In this document: piece by piece, positions 1-6,045 of the stretch
How the letters are laid out: the number at the start of each line of letters is the position of its first letter
How positions within the stretch are numbered: the first letter of the stretch is position 1
From: a virus
Direction: 5' to 3' (one strand)
Length of the DNA: 35,529 nt
IMG/VR virus record: IMGVR_UViG_3300030099_003332
Span: 1 to 35,529 of that record
Program-made: the position numbers and the translations under genes
The notes under the pieces: model-generated
Seen by the model: the letters and a program-made list of their open reading frames with translations, nothing else
The model's database searches: none
Told to the model about the DNA's origin: nothing

Positions 1-102
1 GTAGCAATAAAAAAAGTCTATAAAGGATATAAAATAGGTAATATACCTGAAGAATGTAATCATTGGTTTAACTATAAAGGTTATACCTACGTAATAAATT
101 AA
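1..102 (+). CDS. C-terminal end of an unknown protein (partial)
   Basis: An open frame enters from the left edge and ends at a TAA at 100-102, giving 33 residues with several Lys, Tyr and aromatic positions. No start is visible, so the gene begins outside the window. It lies 2 nt before the next small gene and shares its orientation. I do not recognise a family. The short length makes this only moderately certain, but the spacing fits the compact layout that follows. Confidence 0.45.
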   Translation, partial: VAIKKVYKGYKIGNIPEECNHWFNYKGYTYVIN

Positions 103-104
103 TT

Positions 105-245
105 ATGGCAAGAAGAATGAACACAGGTCGTTTATGCGACTTTTTTGAAAAAACTGGAACTTATCACAAAATGACTAAGAAAGAACAGGAATTTGTTGAT
201 AGAAGAGACTTTGGTAAACAAATTAAAAAGAAAAGGGACTCATAG
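105..245 (+). CDS. Small basic hypothetical protein, 46 aa
   Basis: It starts MARRMNTGRLCDFF and ends QIKKKRDS, and is strongly basic. The ATG follows the preceding stop by 2 nt, and an AT-rich leader replaces a Shine-Dalgarno site. There are no domain motifs I recognise. After its TAG the coding pattern breaks off until 492, so it is the last gene before the structured non-coding stretch. Confidence 0.5.
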   Translation: MARRMNTGRLCDFFEKTGTYHKMTKKEQEFVDRRDFGKQIKKKRDS

Positions 246-290
246 CGTGAAATAAAGCGAACCCCGTTTAACATAAAACAGAGATCACTA

Positions 291-338
291 CCGATGAGAT
301 GACTATGTTATCTGCCGATGAGGTGAATACTGTTAATG
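291..338 (+). repeat. Two adjacent imperfect 24-nt direct repeats
   Basis: Units 291-314 and 315-338 abut exactly and both begin CCGATGAG. They share 16 of 24 positions without gaps, more if one gap is allowed. They sit in the non-coding interval, just upstream of a hairpin and the tRNA-like element. They could be protein-binding iterons or part of an RNA fold. The function is unknown. Confidence 0.45.
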
Positions 339-358
339 TTAGCAGTGCACTTGCTAAC
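338..358 (+). other. Stem-loop upstream of the tRNA-like element
   Basis: GTTAGCA (338-344) pairs perfectly with TGCTAAC (352-358), and a G-T wobble at 345/351 extends the stem. The loop is about five nt. No T-run follows, so it is not an obvious intrinsic terminator. It stands 3 nt before the closing stem of the tRNA-like fold and may belong to the same RNA. Confidence 0.5.
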
Positions 359-361
359 TGA

Positions 362-443
362 CGCTAGGTCAGGTGATAGTCACACTTGTGTGTTATACTA
401 TCGACTGCTGCAGCATGAAAGGTTCGATTCCTTTCTCTAGCGC
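362..443 (+). ncRNA. tRNA-like cloverleaf RNA (atypical or degenerate tRNA)
   Basis: A closing stem, CGCTAGG (362-368) with TCTAGCG (436-442), gives six Watson-Crick pairs and one wobble. A T-arm-like hairpin at 417-435 carries the canonical loop TTCGATT between AAAGG and CCTTT. Between them, GATAGT (375-380) pairs with ACTATC (397-402) and encloses CACA/TGTG (381-384, 389-392). A weak hairpin TGC/GCA lies at 406-415. The acceptor-like stem and T-arm look genuine, but I cannot draw a normal D-arm with GG or a normal five-pair anticodon arm. No encoded CCA is visible. It may be a tRNA mimic, an RNase P target in a transcript, or a decayed tRNA gene. Being followed directly by a coding leader suggests it is part of an mRNA. 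Confidence 0.5.
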
Positions 444-448
444 TAAAA

Positions 449-469
449 AGATCTGCACGAGGTAGATCT
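449..469 (+). other. Stem-loop between tRNA-like element and leader repeat
   Basis: AGATCT at 449-454 pairs with AGATCT at 464-469, extended inward by a wobble (455/463) and C-G (456/462), leaving a five-nt loop. It immediately precedes, and by one base overlaps, the 15-nt leader repeat. There is no poly-T tail, so a terminator role is unlikely. It may insulate the downstream leader from the tRNA-like fold. Confidence 0.45.
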
Positions 470-483
470 AATAACTATAAAAT
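469..483 (+). promoter_or_regulatory. 15-nt leader repeat, copy 1
   Basis: TAATAACTATAAAAT occurs here and again, identically, at 3558-3572. In both places exactly 8 nt separate it from an ATG (492 and 3581), and in both it follows a hairpin-rich non-coding stretch. The A/T-rich sequence could act as a ribosome-binding enhancer of the Bacteroidota type, a promoter -10-like element or a processing site. The sequence and spacing are seen directly; the function is inferred. Confidence 0.5.
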
Positions 484-491
484 ATAGTAAA

Positions 492-659
492 ATGTATAAA
501 TTAATTAAAGAATTACAAAATCTATACTCTTGGAATCAGTTTTACCAAGAACGTAAGATGAAACCTGAAATGAAGAAATGTCAAGCTCAAATCAAAGCTA
601 AAAAGCAAGAGGTAAATGAGTTTAAAATGTCTAAAAAGAAAAAAGGAGGTAAGAAATGA
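492..659 (+). CDS. Small basic hypothetical protein, 55 aa
   Basis: It begins MYKLIKELQNLYSW and ends KMSKKKKGGKK, with a charged helical middle rich in Lys, Gln and Glu. It is the first gene after the structured interval and starts 8 nt after the 15-nt leader repeat. Its TGA overlaps the ATG of the next gene as ATGA. Its last codons (AAA GGA GGT) double as a strong Shine-Dalgarno site for that gene, implying translational coupling. I do not recognise a family. Confidence 0.55.
   Translation: MYKLIKELQNLYSWNQFYQERKMKPEMKKCQAQIKAKKQEVNEFKMSKKKKGGKK
642..650 (+). promoter_or_regulatory. Strong Shine-Dalgarno site for the gene at 656
   Basis: AAAGGAGGT ends 5 nt before the ATG at 656 and is an almost ideal match to the 16S rRNA tail. 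Most other starts in this window have only A/T-rich leaders, so this site stands out. It is embedded in the Lys-Gly-Gly codons at the end of the preceding gene. Confidence 0.6.
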
Positions 660-985
660 CTACGCAAGAGGTATTAGAAAATAAAATTAATAAGCATTTT
701 AATGCTGAAGTAAATGACTTAGTTGAAGAGGTTCATGAAATAATTAGAAAAGCAAGAAATAAATATAGAGGATATTCTACTTCTAATGGAGATGAGGTAA
801 TTACAAAGGAAAAATTGGAACGTATTTTTGAAAGATATGCCAGTGTGAAACAATATGGTAGTCCACAAACTTGTTATCTTTCACAACTTATCAAAGCTAT
901 AATTATTATAGACGTTGAAGAAAATGGAAAGAAGCAATTAACTGATAAATTACTAAATCAAATTGAAAACTTTTTTAAAGACTAA
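656..985 (+). CDS. Hypothetical phage protein, 109 aa
   Basis: The protein is predicted to be mainly helical and charged, beginning MTTQEVLENKINKHF, with many Lys/Glu pairs. No catalytic motif, Cys cluster, signal peptide or membrane segment is visible. The start is supported by the AAAGGAGG site 5 nt upstream and by the ATGA overlap with the preceding stop. The next gene follows after 3 nt, so it belongs to the same operon-like series. I do not recognise the family. Confidence 0.65.
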   Translation: MTTQEVLENKINKHFNAEVNDLVEEVHEIIRKARNKYRGYSTSNGDEVITKEKLERIFERYASVKQYGSPQTCYLSQLIKAIIIIDVEENGKKQLTDKLLNQIENFFKD

Positions 986-988
986 GAC

Positions 989-1309
989 ATGAAGAATTAT
1001 AAACAACTATGTGTTTTGCCAGCTACTTTACCACCCGATGATATAAATGAATTTGAAGAATTTTTCAAAGAGAATTTCGGTGTTAAAGTTAAGTTTGCAG
1101 AACAAACATATACATTACCTGATCCAGGTAAAGAAGATACTACAGGTGGCAGAAGCGACCTGTTGTTTTATATACACGACATGGATATAAATAGATTCGC
1201 TATACCTAGGTTTAGAATGAACATAAGATGGTGGGAAGATGTATTCTACAACGATCAAGAACATTTATATAGTGAAGAAATATTAAATAAATACCCTAAA
1301 ACTTGGTAA
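989..1309 (+). CDS. Hypothetical phage protein, 106 aa
   Basis: The protein starts MKNYKQLCVLPATLPP and is acidic in its first half (DDINEFEEFF). Its C-terminal half is rich in Arg and Trp, including MNIRWWEDVFYN and a terminal KYPKTW. It may be a compact alpha/beta fold, but no known motif is visible. It lies 3 nt after the preceding gene and 1 nt before the HAD gene, so it is probably co-transcribed and coupled with them. Confidence 0.65.
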   Translation: MKNYKQLCVLPATLPPDDINEFEEFFKENFGVKVKFAEQTYTLPDPGKEDTTGGRSDLLFYIHDMDINRFAIPRFRMNIRWWEDVFYNDQEHLYSEEILNKYPKTW

Positions 1310-1310
1310 T

Positions 1311-1787
1311 ATGAGTGAAGATGACAAAACATTATGGATTGTATGGGATTTAGATGATACATTAGTTGATCTAAGTTTCAGGAAAGACTTATTTGAAAAG
1401 TCTAATAAGAATTATGAAGTTCTTTTTTCACCTGAATTAGTTCAATTTGACAAAGTAAATCCTATAGTATTAACTCTTAAGCAGCATTTAAATAATTTAC
1501 CTAACGTAAAACACTTAATATTGTCTGCTAGACCAGTTACAATGTTAAAGGCAACCACTGATTGGTTACTTAAAAACAATATTGGTTACGATGAAATTAT
1601 ACTAAAAGGCAATGATCAGAAAAGTAAATACCTATACACTCCACAATGGAAAATGGATAGAATATTAGGTATTACTTTAGATCAACCTACAAATGTAGTT
1701 TTAGCTGTTGACGACAGTGATGAAGTGCTTAGATTATATAAGCAGCACGGAATCAGTGCGTTAGATGCAAAACTTTTTACAAATTAA
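1311..1787 (+). CDS. HAD-superfamily phosphatase/nucleotidase
   Basis: This 158-aa protein has the HAD signatures in order. Motif I is WDLDDTLVD, with the nucleophile D13 and the acid/base D15. Motif II is ILSARP, with S72. A Lys-rich stretch near residues 99-114 could supply motif III. Motif IV is AVDDSDE, with D134 and D135. The size fits a single Rossmann-like HAD domain with little or no cap, as in small phage 5'-nucleotidase or phosphatase-like proteins. These enzymes remove phosphate from nucleotides, sugar phosphates or DNA/RNA ends; the substrate cannot be read from the sequence. A second, very different HAD lies inside the giant protein on the other strand. The gene sits in an early-type small-gene cluster, 1 nt after its neighbour. 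Confidence 0.8.
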   Translation: MSEDDKTLWIVWDLDDTLVDLSFRKDLFEKSNKNYEVLFSPELVQFDKVNPIVLTLKQHLNNLPNVKHLILSARPVTMLKATTDWLLKNNIGYDEIILKGNDQKSKYLYTPQWKMDRILGITLDQPTNVVLAVDDSDEVLRLYKQHGISALDAKLFTN

Positions 1788-1814
1788 ATACGAATAGCAA
1801 TTGATAATATAATT

Positions 1815-1958
1815 ATGAAAACATTTAAATTAAAATTGAAAGATCAAGATAACAAAGTTACTACTAAAACTGTTAAAACAGATAACATAGATAAAGTTGC
1901 TTTTGACTTGATGCAAACTAAAATTTACAAAGAAGTAAAATATGGAAAAGGAAATTAA
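1815..1958 (+). CDS. Small basic hypothetical protein, 47 aa
   Basis: It begins MKTFKLKLKDQDNK and ends KEVKYGKGN, with alternating Lys and hydrophobic residues that suggest short beta strands. It starts 27 nt after the HAD gene behind an A/T-rich leader. It overlaps the next gene by 17 nt in another frame, a common arrangement here. There is no recognisable domain. Confidence 0.5.
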   Translation: MKTFKLKLKDQDNKVTTKTVKTDNIDKVAFDLMQTKIYKEVKYGKGN

Positions 1959-2169
1959 AAAAGCATTGCATAAAAACAGGCATGAACAATTAAATCCACA
2001 ACCTATGTTTGGCGATCGTGAAACCGTTATGGAAGCTTTTGATTATGCGAAAATGGTAATGGAAAGATCAACAGATCCAAGTATGCATGTATACGGTATG
2101 ACAGCACTTATGGTTATATGGAATACATTAGCAAAAAATTATAAACCATTAGAAAGGAAAATTAAATGA
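1942..2169 (+). CDS. Hypothetical phage protein, 75 aa
   Basis: A predominantly helical protein starting MEKEIKKALHKNRHEQ. It has a Met-rich centre (MEAFDYAKMVMERS) and a basic C-terminus. GGAAAAGG-like purines surround its start, inside the end of the previous gene. Its stop overlaps the ATG of the next gene by 4 nt, which points to coupled translation. I do not recognise a family and see no catalytic motif. Confidence 0.6.
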   Translation: MEKEIKKALHKNRHEQLNPQPMFGDRETVMEAFDYAKMVMERSTDPSMHVYGMTALMVIWNTLAKNYKPLERKIK

Positions 2170-2411
2170 AAAGATTAACTTTATACGAAAGATTAAGACC
2201 AGAAGTGAAAGCAAGATTATTAAATCAAGACGAAGCTTATAGTGTAGTTGTAGATAGAATGATCAATTTACTAAAAAGTAAATACCATTACACTGATCTT
2301 AGAATTAGAGACTCACAAACATTACATACTTTCACAGATACTATAGCAAAAGATGTATATGATTTTAAATGGGGTGAACACTTATTTTTAGATTACAATC
2401 ATGAAGATTAA
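2166..2411 (+). CDS. Hypothetical phage protein, 81 aa
   Basis: It starts MKRLTLYERLRPEVKARLL and ends in an acidic tail (LFLDYNHED). The N-terminal half looks like basic amphipathic helices; no known motif is present. The ATG overlaps the stop of the preceding gene, and its own 3' end overlaps the next gene by 11 nt. It is clearly part of the same coupled string, but its function is unknown. Confidence 0.6.
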   Translation: MKRLTLYERLRPEVKARLLNQDEAYSVVVDRMINLLKSKYHYTDLRIRDSQTLHTFTDTIAKDVYDFKWGEHLFLDYNHED

Positions 2412-2820
2412 AGAAATATTAGAAATGTTTGAAGTAATGGGTATTAAAGATGTTACTACGGACAGACAAAGAAAAAACGGTACTACTGTATTTGAAATAC
2501 CTTTTGAAAAATATAAAGGTCATAAAATGAGATTTGCAGAGTATAGCACGGGTTATGTGAGAAGCTTAAATGCTTGTTCACCATATCAATTAAATAAAAA
2601 AGTAATTGATAAAACTTACGTACATGAATGGGGTAAATATCACACTCACAAACGTCAATTAATACCAAAGAGAAAACATAGATTACAATATCTATTTAAA
2701 TTTTTACTTAAAAACTATTATAGTAAAATACACGTAAAAGAGAAAGTTGTACATAGAGATAGATTTTACGAACAATCTATATCTGTTGTAGTTGACGGGC
2801 ATAAGTATAAAATACAATAA
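2401..2820 (+). CDS. Basic hypothetical phage protein, 139 aa
   Basis: The protein starts MKIKEILEMFEVMGIKD and becomes strongly basic after residue 60, with His, Lys and Arg in HTHKRQLIPKRKHR. This hints at nucleic-acid contact but is not a defined motif. There is no signal peptide or membrane segment. It overlaps the gene before it and is followed after 1 nt by an acidic protein. I do not recognise a family. Confidence 0.6.
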   Translation: MKIKEILEMFEVMGIKDVTTDRQRKNGTTVFEIPFEKYKGHKMRFAEYSTGYVRSLNACSPYQLNKKVIDKTYVHEWGKYHTHKRQLIPKRKHRLQYLFKFLLKNYYSKIHVKEKVVHRDRFYEQSISVVVDGHKYKIQ

Positions 2821-2821
2821 A

Positions 2822-3238
2822 ATGGATTTAGAAAGAAAAATAGAGTTATTAGAAAAGTTTTTTGACTCATCGATAACTAAAAAAATGGATGATGAGCTTA
2901 ACACTGATTATCATTGTTATGAAGAAACAACAGCAGATGGTTATAGTATACATGTTTTAAAACCAACACGAGATAAATTTGTAAGTGTTAATGATAATGT
3001 TTATTACTATCACCATGATTTAGGTCATCAAGTTGTAGAATTATTTGAGTACTATAATACAAGTATATATGTAGATGAGTATTTATATGATGATCTAGAT
3101 TTAGACAATGAATTATTTCATCTATTTGAAGAATATGTTGATGAAATAATAGATAAACTAGATGTAGATATAACTGAAGAAGAATTAAATGATTTAAAAG
3201 AAGAATATGGAATCGAAGAAGAAACAGAAAACGCCTAA
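2822..3238 (+). CDS. Very acidic hypothetical protein, 138 aa
   Basis: The ATG at 2822, 1 nt after the preceding stop, gives MDLERKIELLEKFF and is preferred over an upstream in-frame ATG at 2792 inside the previous gene. The protein is extremely acidic. DE-rich stretches such as YDDLDLDNELFHLFEE fill the C-terminal two thirds, and it ends EYGIEEETENA. Acidic phage proteins of this size often mimic DNA or bind basic host proteins, but nothing specific identifies this one. The downstream gene overlaps it by 32 nt. Confidence 0.6.
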   Translation: MDLERKIELLEKFFDSSITKKMDDELNTDYHCYEETTADGYSIHVLKPTRDKFVSVNDNVYYYHHDLGHQVVELFEYYNTSIYVDEYLYDDLDLDNELFHLFEEYVDEIIDKLDVDITEEELNDLKEEYGIEEETENA

Positions 3239-3482
3239 ATGGTTTCACGGAACTGTCTATACGGAAGGTGGAACAGTACAAAACCCATTTAGTGGGCAAG
3301 AATATAAATTAAATAATCTAGAACTATCTATATATGATATGATTATAGGTGCTCAACTTATGGTTGATGCATTTGGTGGGCCATTTAACCCTAATACAGC
3401 TGAATTTCAGGAAGAAATGGCTAAAGGAATAAGTTGGTTTAGATCAAATAATGCAGAAGCATATATGGTATTACTAGATTGA
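3207..3482 (+). CDS. Conserved phage protein of unknown function, 91 aa
   Basis: Its pattern, from memory, resembles a hypothetical family met in marine phages: an N-terminal WFHGTVYTEGGTVQNPFSG, a middle LELSIYDMIIGAQ, and an ending GISWFRSNNAEAYMVLLD. I know no function for it. The start lies 32 nt inside the preceding gene in another frame. Its TGA touches the first base of the large stem-loop that follows, so the hairpin begins right at the end of this gene. Confidence 0.65.
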   Translation: MESKKKQKTPKWFHGTVYTEGGTVQNPFSGQEYKLNNLELSIYDMIIGAQLMVDAFGGPFNPNTAEFQEEMAKGISWFRSNNAEAYMVLLD

Positions 3483-3547
3483 CACGAAATAGCAAAGGCA
3501 TCGCGCCGCGGCGTAGCTCATACTCACAAGGTATGGGCTTTTCGTGT
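3482..3547 (+). ncRNA. GC-rich structured intergenic RNA element
   Basis: An outer stem pairs ACACGAAA (3482-3489) with TTTCGTGT (3540-3547). Immediately inside it, AGCTCATAC (3515-3523) pairs with GTATGGGCT (3531-3539) with one wobble, around a seven-nt loop. The remaining arm (3490-3514) includes the GC-rich tract GCGCCGCGGCG, which stands out in this AT-rich genome. The layout suggests a branched RNA of about 66 nt. It lacks a 3' U-tract, so it is not a clear terminator. It ends 10 nt before the second copy of the 15-nt leader repeat. The class of RNA is unknown. Confidence 0.5.
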
Positions 3548-3557
3548 TAGAAGACAT

Positions 3558-3572
3558 TAATAACTATAAAAT
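3558..3572 (+). promoter_or_regulatory. 15-nt leader repeat, copy 2
   Basis: This is identical to 469-483 and likewise lies 8 nt before an ATG (3581), downstream of a structured non-coding element. The shared sequence and spacing argue for a common promoter, translation enhancer or processing signal rather than chance. Confidence 0.5.
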
Positions 3573-3580
3573 TAAATTAT

Positions 3581-4021
3581 ATGGGAACAAGAAGTTTAAC
3601 AAGGGTGATACCACGGCAAAAAGGATTATCTTACGCAGATGGTCATTTGCACCCTGAAAAAGCAGTGGTTAATATGTATAGACAATATGACGGTTATCCA
3701 GAAGGTCACGGTCAAGATTTAGCTGACTTCTTGAGTGAATTTGTAACAGTAAATGGTTTAAAATTAAATGAATCTAGAAAAGTTGCTAATGGCACAGGTT
3801 GCTTAGCGGCTCAATTAGTTAAACATTTTAAAGATGACGCTGGTGGAATTTACTTAGAAACCTGTGATGGTGAGCCTGGTGATTGTATGGAAGAATATAT
3901 TTACACTGTATATCCAAAAGAAGGTGAGTCAACTTATATATCTATTTACGATGTGTATTCGAAAGAAGTTATATTTGTAGGAACTCCGTTGGATTTACAA
4001 ACTAAATACGACATCTATTAG
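3581..4021 (+). CDS. Conserved phage protein (MGTRS / YRQYDGYP type), 146 aa
   Basis: The protein begins MGTRSLTRVI and carries NMYRQYDGYPEGHG near residues 31-44. From memory this pattern recurs in hypothetical proteins of many phages, which open with MGTRS and contain a MYRQ-DGYP-GHG motif. A second conserved-looking region includes NGTGCLAAQLVKHFK. No enzymatic function has been assigned that I know of. Several Cys residues (in GCLA, ETCDGEPGDC) are present without a clear zinc pattern. The gene starts 8 nt after leader repeat copy 2 and opens a new transcription or translation segment after the structured RNA. Confidence 0.7.
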   Translation: MGTRSLTRVIPRQKGLSYADGHLHPEKAVVNMYRQYDGYPEGHGQDLADFLSEFVTVNGLKLNESRKVANGTGCLAAQLVKHFKDDAGGIYLETCDGEPGDCMEEYIYTVYPKEGESTYISIYDVYSKEVIFVGTPLDLQTKYDIY

Positions 4022-4039
4022 ATAATAATATTATAGATT

Positions 4040-4360
4040 ATGACAAAAAAAGAGTTAAATGAACTTTCTGATCTTATAGTTAGTAAACTTATGATCAATT
4101 TAGGTATTGATGAGTTTAAACCTACACAAGATTTAGAAGACGAAAGACACGAAGAAGTACACCGTAAGATCTTAAATGAACTTATTATGGGTGACTCAGA
4201 GTATTTTATAACTGAAGAAGAAATGTTAGTTGGAGAATTAGCTAGATTACAGACGCTTATGATGATGTATGAAGGTGAAGATTCAATTGACGGTTATAAA
4301 AAAGCTGCAGTTATCCTTGGAAAATTAAAAGCAGTACAAAGAAAATTAGAAAAATTATGA
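4040..4360 (+). CDS. Helical hypothetical protein, 106 aa
   Basis: The protein starts MTKKELNELSDLIVSKLM and has a helical, charged composition. It ends in a likely coiled segment, GKLKAVQRKLEKL. No motif is recognised. It lies 18 nt after the preceding gene behind an A/T-rich leader, and its stop overlaps the ligase start by 4 nt (ATGA). It is therefore probably translationally coupled to the ligase. Confidence 0.6.
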   Translation: MTKKELNELSDLIVSKLMINLGIDEFKPTQDLEDERHEEVHRKILNELIMGDSEYFITEEEMLVGELARLQTLMMMYEGEDSIDGYKKAAVILGKLKAVQRKLEKL

Positions 4361-5244
4361 TAAAACCAATGTTAGCCCATAAGTTTAATCCTGATAAAGC
4401 AGTATTCCCTGCTCTATTACAACCTAAACTTGATGGAGTTAGATGTGTATTTACAAAAGAGGGAGCTTTTTCTAGAACAGGTAAAGAGTTTAAAAATGTA
4501 GATCATATCAAAGAAACCTTAAAACCATTGTTTAAACAACATCCATGGATGATATTAGATGGAGAATTATATAATCATGACTTGAAAGATGATTTTGAAA
4601 AGATTATTTCATTAGTAAGAAAAACTAAACCCACACAAGACCATAAAGATGAGGCAGAAAAACTAGTACAATATCATGTATATGATATAGTGTCACCTAA
4701 TGATCTTATTGTAGAAAATGGATTTTCCATTTGGCCTCCAAACTATGAAGAAAGATTAGATACATTGATTGATACAATTGCTCAATCTACATACAATGGA
4801 CATTTCTTAAACTTAGATCATGTAAAAATAACTTTAACAGTGCATGTTGAAGATATAGATAAAGCTAAACAATGGCATGAAAAGTTCTTAAATGAAGGCT
4901 ATGAAGGATCTATTTATAGAAATCCTGACGGACTATATAAAGGAACTAGGTCATGGGATCTTATGAAGTTTAAAGATTTTAGTGATGCTGAAGCTACAAT
5001 CGTTAACTATGAAATAGGTAAAGGCAAGCGTGAAGGTACATTAGGTAAGTTTATTATGCAGGATGAAGATGGTAATATATTCGGTTGCCCTCCAGGTAAA
5101 GGTTATAATTACCAAGATCTAACTAATATATTAGATAATATACATGATTATATGGGTCAAGTAGCAACTTTTACTTATTTCGAAAGAACTAAAGCAGGTA
5201 GTTACAGACACCCACAGTTTAAATGCTTAAGAAATTACGAATGA
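4357..5244 (+). CDS. ATP-dependent DNA ligase
   Basis: This 295-aa protein is a compact phage-type ATP-dependent ligase. Motif I is QPKLDGVR, with K24 as the AMP-accepting lysine and D26, G27 and R29 in place. LDGELYNHD (E70) matches motif III. EGSIYR near residue 183 and the later MKFKDF match motifs IV and V. The last 80 or so residues (EGTLGKF, TYFERTKAGSYRHPQF) fit the OB domain. It seals nicks during replication and recombination and would work with the primase-helicase and nucleases downstream. The ATG overlaps the preceding stop. The length is close to small T7-like and viral minimal ligases, and no extra DNA-binding domain is seen. Confidence 0.92.
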   Translation: MIKPMLAHKFNPDKAVFPALLQPKLDGVRCVFTKEGAFSRTGKEFKNVDHIKETLKPLFKQHPWMILDGELYNHDLKDDFEKIISLVRKTKPTQDHKDEAEKLVQYHVYDIVSPNDLIVENGFSIWPPNYEERLDTLIDTIAQSTYNGHFLNLDHVKITLTVHVEDIDKAKQWHEKFLNEGYEGSIYRNPDGLYKGTRSWDLMKFKDFSDAEATIVNYEIGKGKREGTLGKFIMQDEDGNIFGCPPGKGYNYQDLTNILDNIHDYMGQVATFTYFERTKAGSYRHPQFKCLRNYE

Positions 5245-5732
5245 ATATATTTTATTTACACGAGGATCCAGTTATTGCGGCTAAGTTACAATATAATAAA
5301 CATGTTGTAAAGATGATCTTAGAATCAGCCCAGATGCTTTGTACAGCTCATCATTGTTATGGTGATAAAGATCAAATACAAAACGTGCCGTACAAACAAG
5401 CTCATTTAAACCATCCGTCAACAGTATGGGCTAGACGTTCAAAGTCTACATATATGTGGCTATATAATCACATGATGGCATTAGGTGATGAGTATACAAA
5501 ACGATATGGTAAAACACATTTAAGTATAATCAAATGTAAAAACTTTTTGGCTAGACCACCTGTACATATACAAGGTAATGAGTTTGTGCAACCACCACAG
5601 GCAATGCCAGATGAGTATAAAGATCCATGCAGTGTTAAAGCCTACTGGAATTATTATATAGCAGAAAAACACGTGGTAGCTGGAAAAAACGAAGTTATAT
5701 ATACACAAATGCCTTATGAAAAAACGAATTAG
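5241..5732 (+). CDS. Conserved phage protein, possibly pyrimidine-dimer glycosylase-like
   Basis: The ATG at 5241 overlaps the ligase stop as ATGA and gives MNIFYLHEDPVIAAKLQ, the usual opening of a widespread phage family. Its pattern continues KHVVKMILESAQML, NHPSTVWARRS, then PPQAMPDEYKDP and AYWNYYIAEK. An in-frame upstream start at 5223 inside the ligase is less likely. Members are sometimes annotated as pyrimidine dimer DNA glycosylases, but I cannot confirm catalytic residues, so I treat function as unknown. The His, Tyr and Trp-rich composition suggests a small globular DNA-related enzyme. Position after the ligase fits a DNA repair or metabolism role. Confidence 0.7.
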   Translation: MNIFYLHEDPVIAAKLQYNKHVVKMILESAQMLCTAHHCYGDKDQIQNVPYKQAHLNHPSTVWARRSKSTYMWLYNHMMALGDEYTKRYGKTHLSIIKCKNFLARPPVHIQGNEFVQPPQAMPDEYKDPCSVKAYWNYYIAEKHVVAGKNEVIYTQMPYEKTN

Positions 5733-5934
5733 AAAAGCACAGCATATAAGTTATATGTATAAAAGAATTAATGAATTACATAATGAAATATTTAATACAG
5801 CTTGTGATTGGCTAGGTGACTGTAAACCTCATATAAATAAAATGTGTATAGCACACCACGATTGGAATAATATTTCAGTTAAAATTGAATTATATAAGAA
5901 ATACAATAAGCGATTGCGTTTACTTGAATATTAA
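5716..5934 (+). CDS. Small basic hypothetical protein, 72 aa
   Basis: It starts MKKRIRKAQHISYMYKRI and ends YNKRLRLLEY, and is basic and helical. Two Cys and several His residues lie in the middle (CDWLGDCKPHINKMCIAHH). This could be a small metal site, but the pattern is not one I recognise. It overlaps the preceding gene by 17 nt. After it comes a 100-nt stretch with hairpins and a possible tiny leader ORF before the HTH gene. Confidence 0.55.
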   Translation: MKKRIRKAQHISYMYKRINELHNEIFNTACDWLGDCKPHINKMCIAHHDWNNISVKIELYKKYNKRLRLLEY

Positions 5935-5955
5935 TAGGTAATTAAATATACTTAA

Positions 5956-6045
5956 ATGAAACAGAAATTAAAAAATAAAATCCTAAATTCAGGTGTTTTG
6001 TACCAAACACTTAACTGTGACAATAGGCCTAATATAAATGAGTAA
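5956..6045 (+). CDS. Possible 29-aa leader peptide
   Basis: An open frame from the ATG at 5956 encodes MKQKLKNKILNSGVLYQTLN and nine further residues, ending 8 nt past the ATG of the HTH gene at 6038. It contains a small hairpin, GTGTTT (5993-5998) with AAACAC (6005-6010). It also runs through the large inverted repeat at 6016-6060. If translated it would carry ribosomes through that palindrome and could couple or attenuate the next gene. It may equally be a chance ORF. Confidence 0.3.
   Translation: MKQKLKNKILNSGVLYQTLNCDNRPNINE

Noticed and set aside
291-338. CCGATGAG repeats resembling the hammerhead ribozyme core
   Set aside because: The core needs CTGATGA followed by GAAA and a suitable cleavage site; here the second base is C and no GAAA partner in the right fold is present.
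417-443. tRNA 3'-end as a phage attachment site
   Set aside because: No integrase or excisionase is seen in the window, so an attP reading has no support here.
2792-2821. Upstream start for the acidic protein
   Set aside because: It lies inside the preceding gene; the ATG at 2822, 1 nt after that gene's stop, fits the local spacing better.
3509-3520. GGCGTAGCTCA resembling a tRNA D-arm
   Set aside because: No matching anticodon arm or T-arm follows; the bases pair instead in the AGCTCATAC/GTATGGGCT stem.
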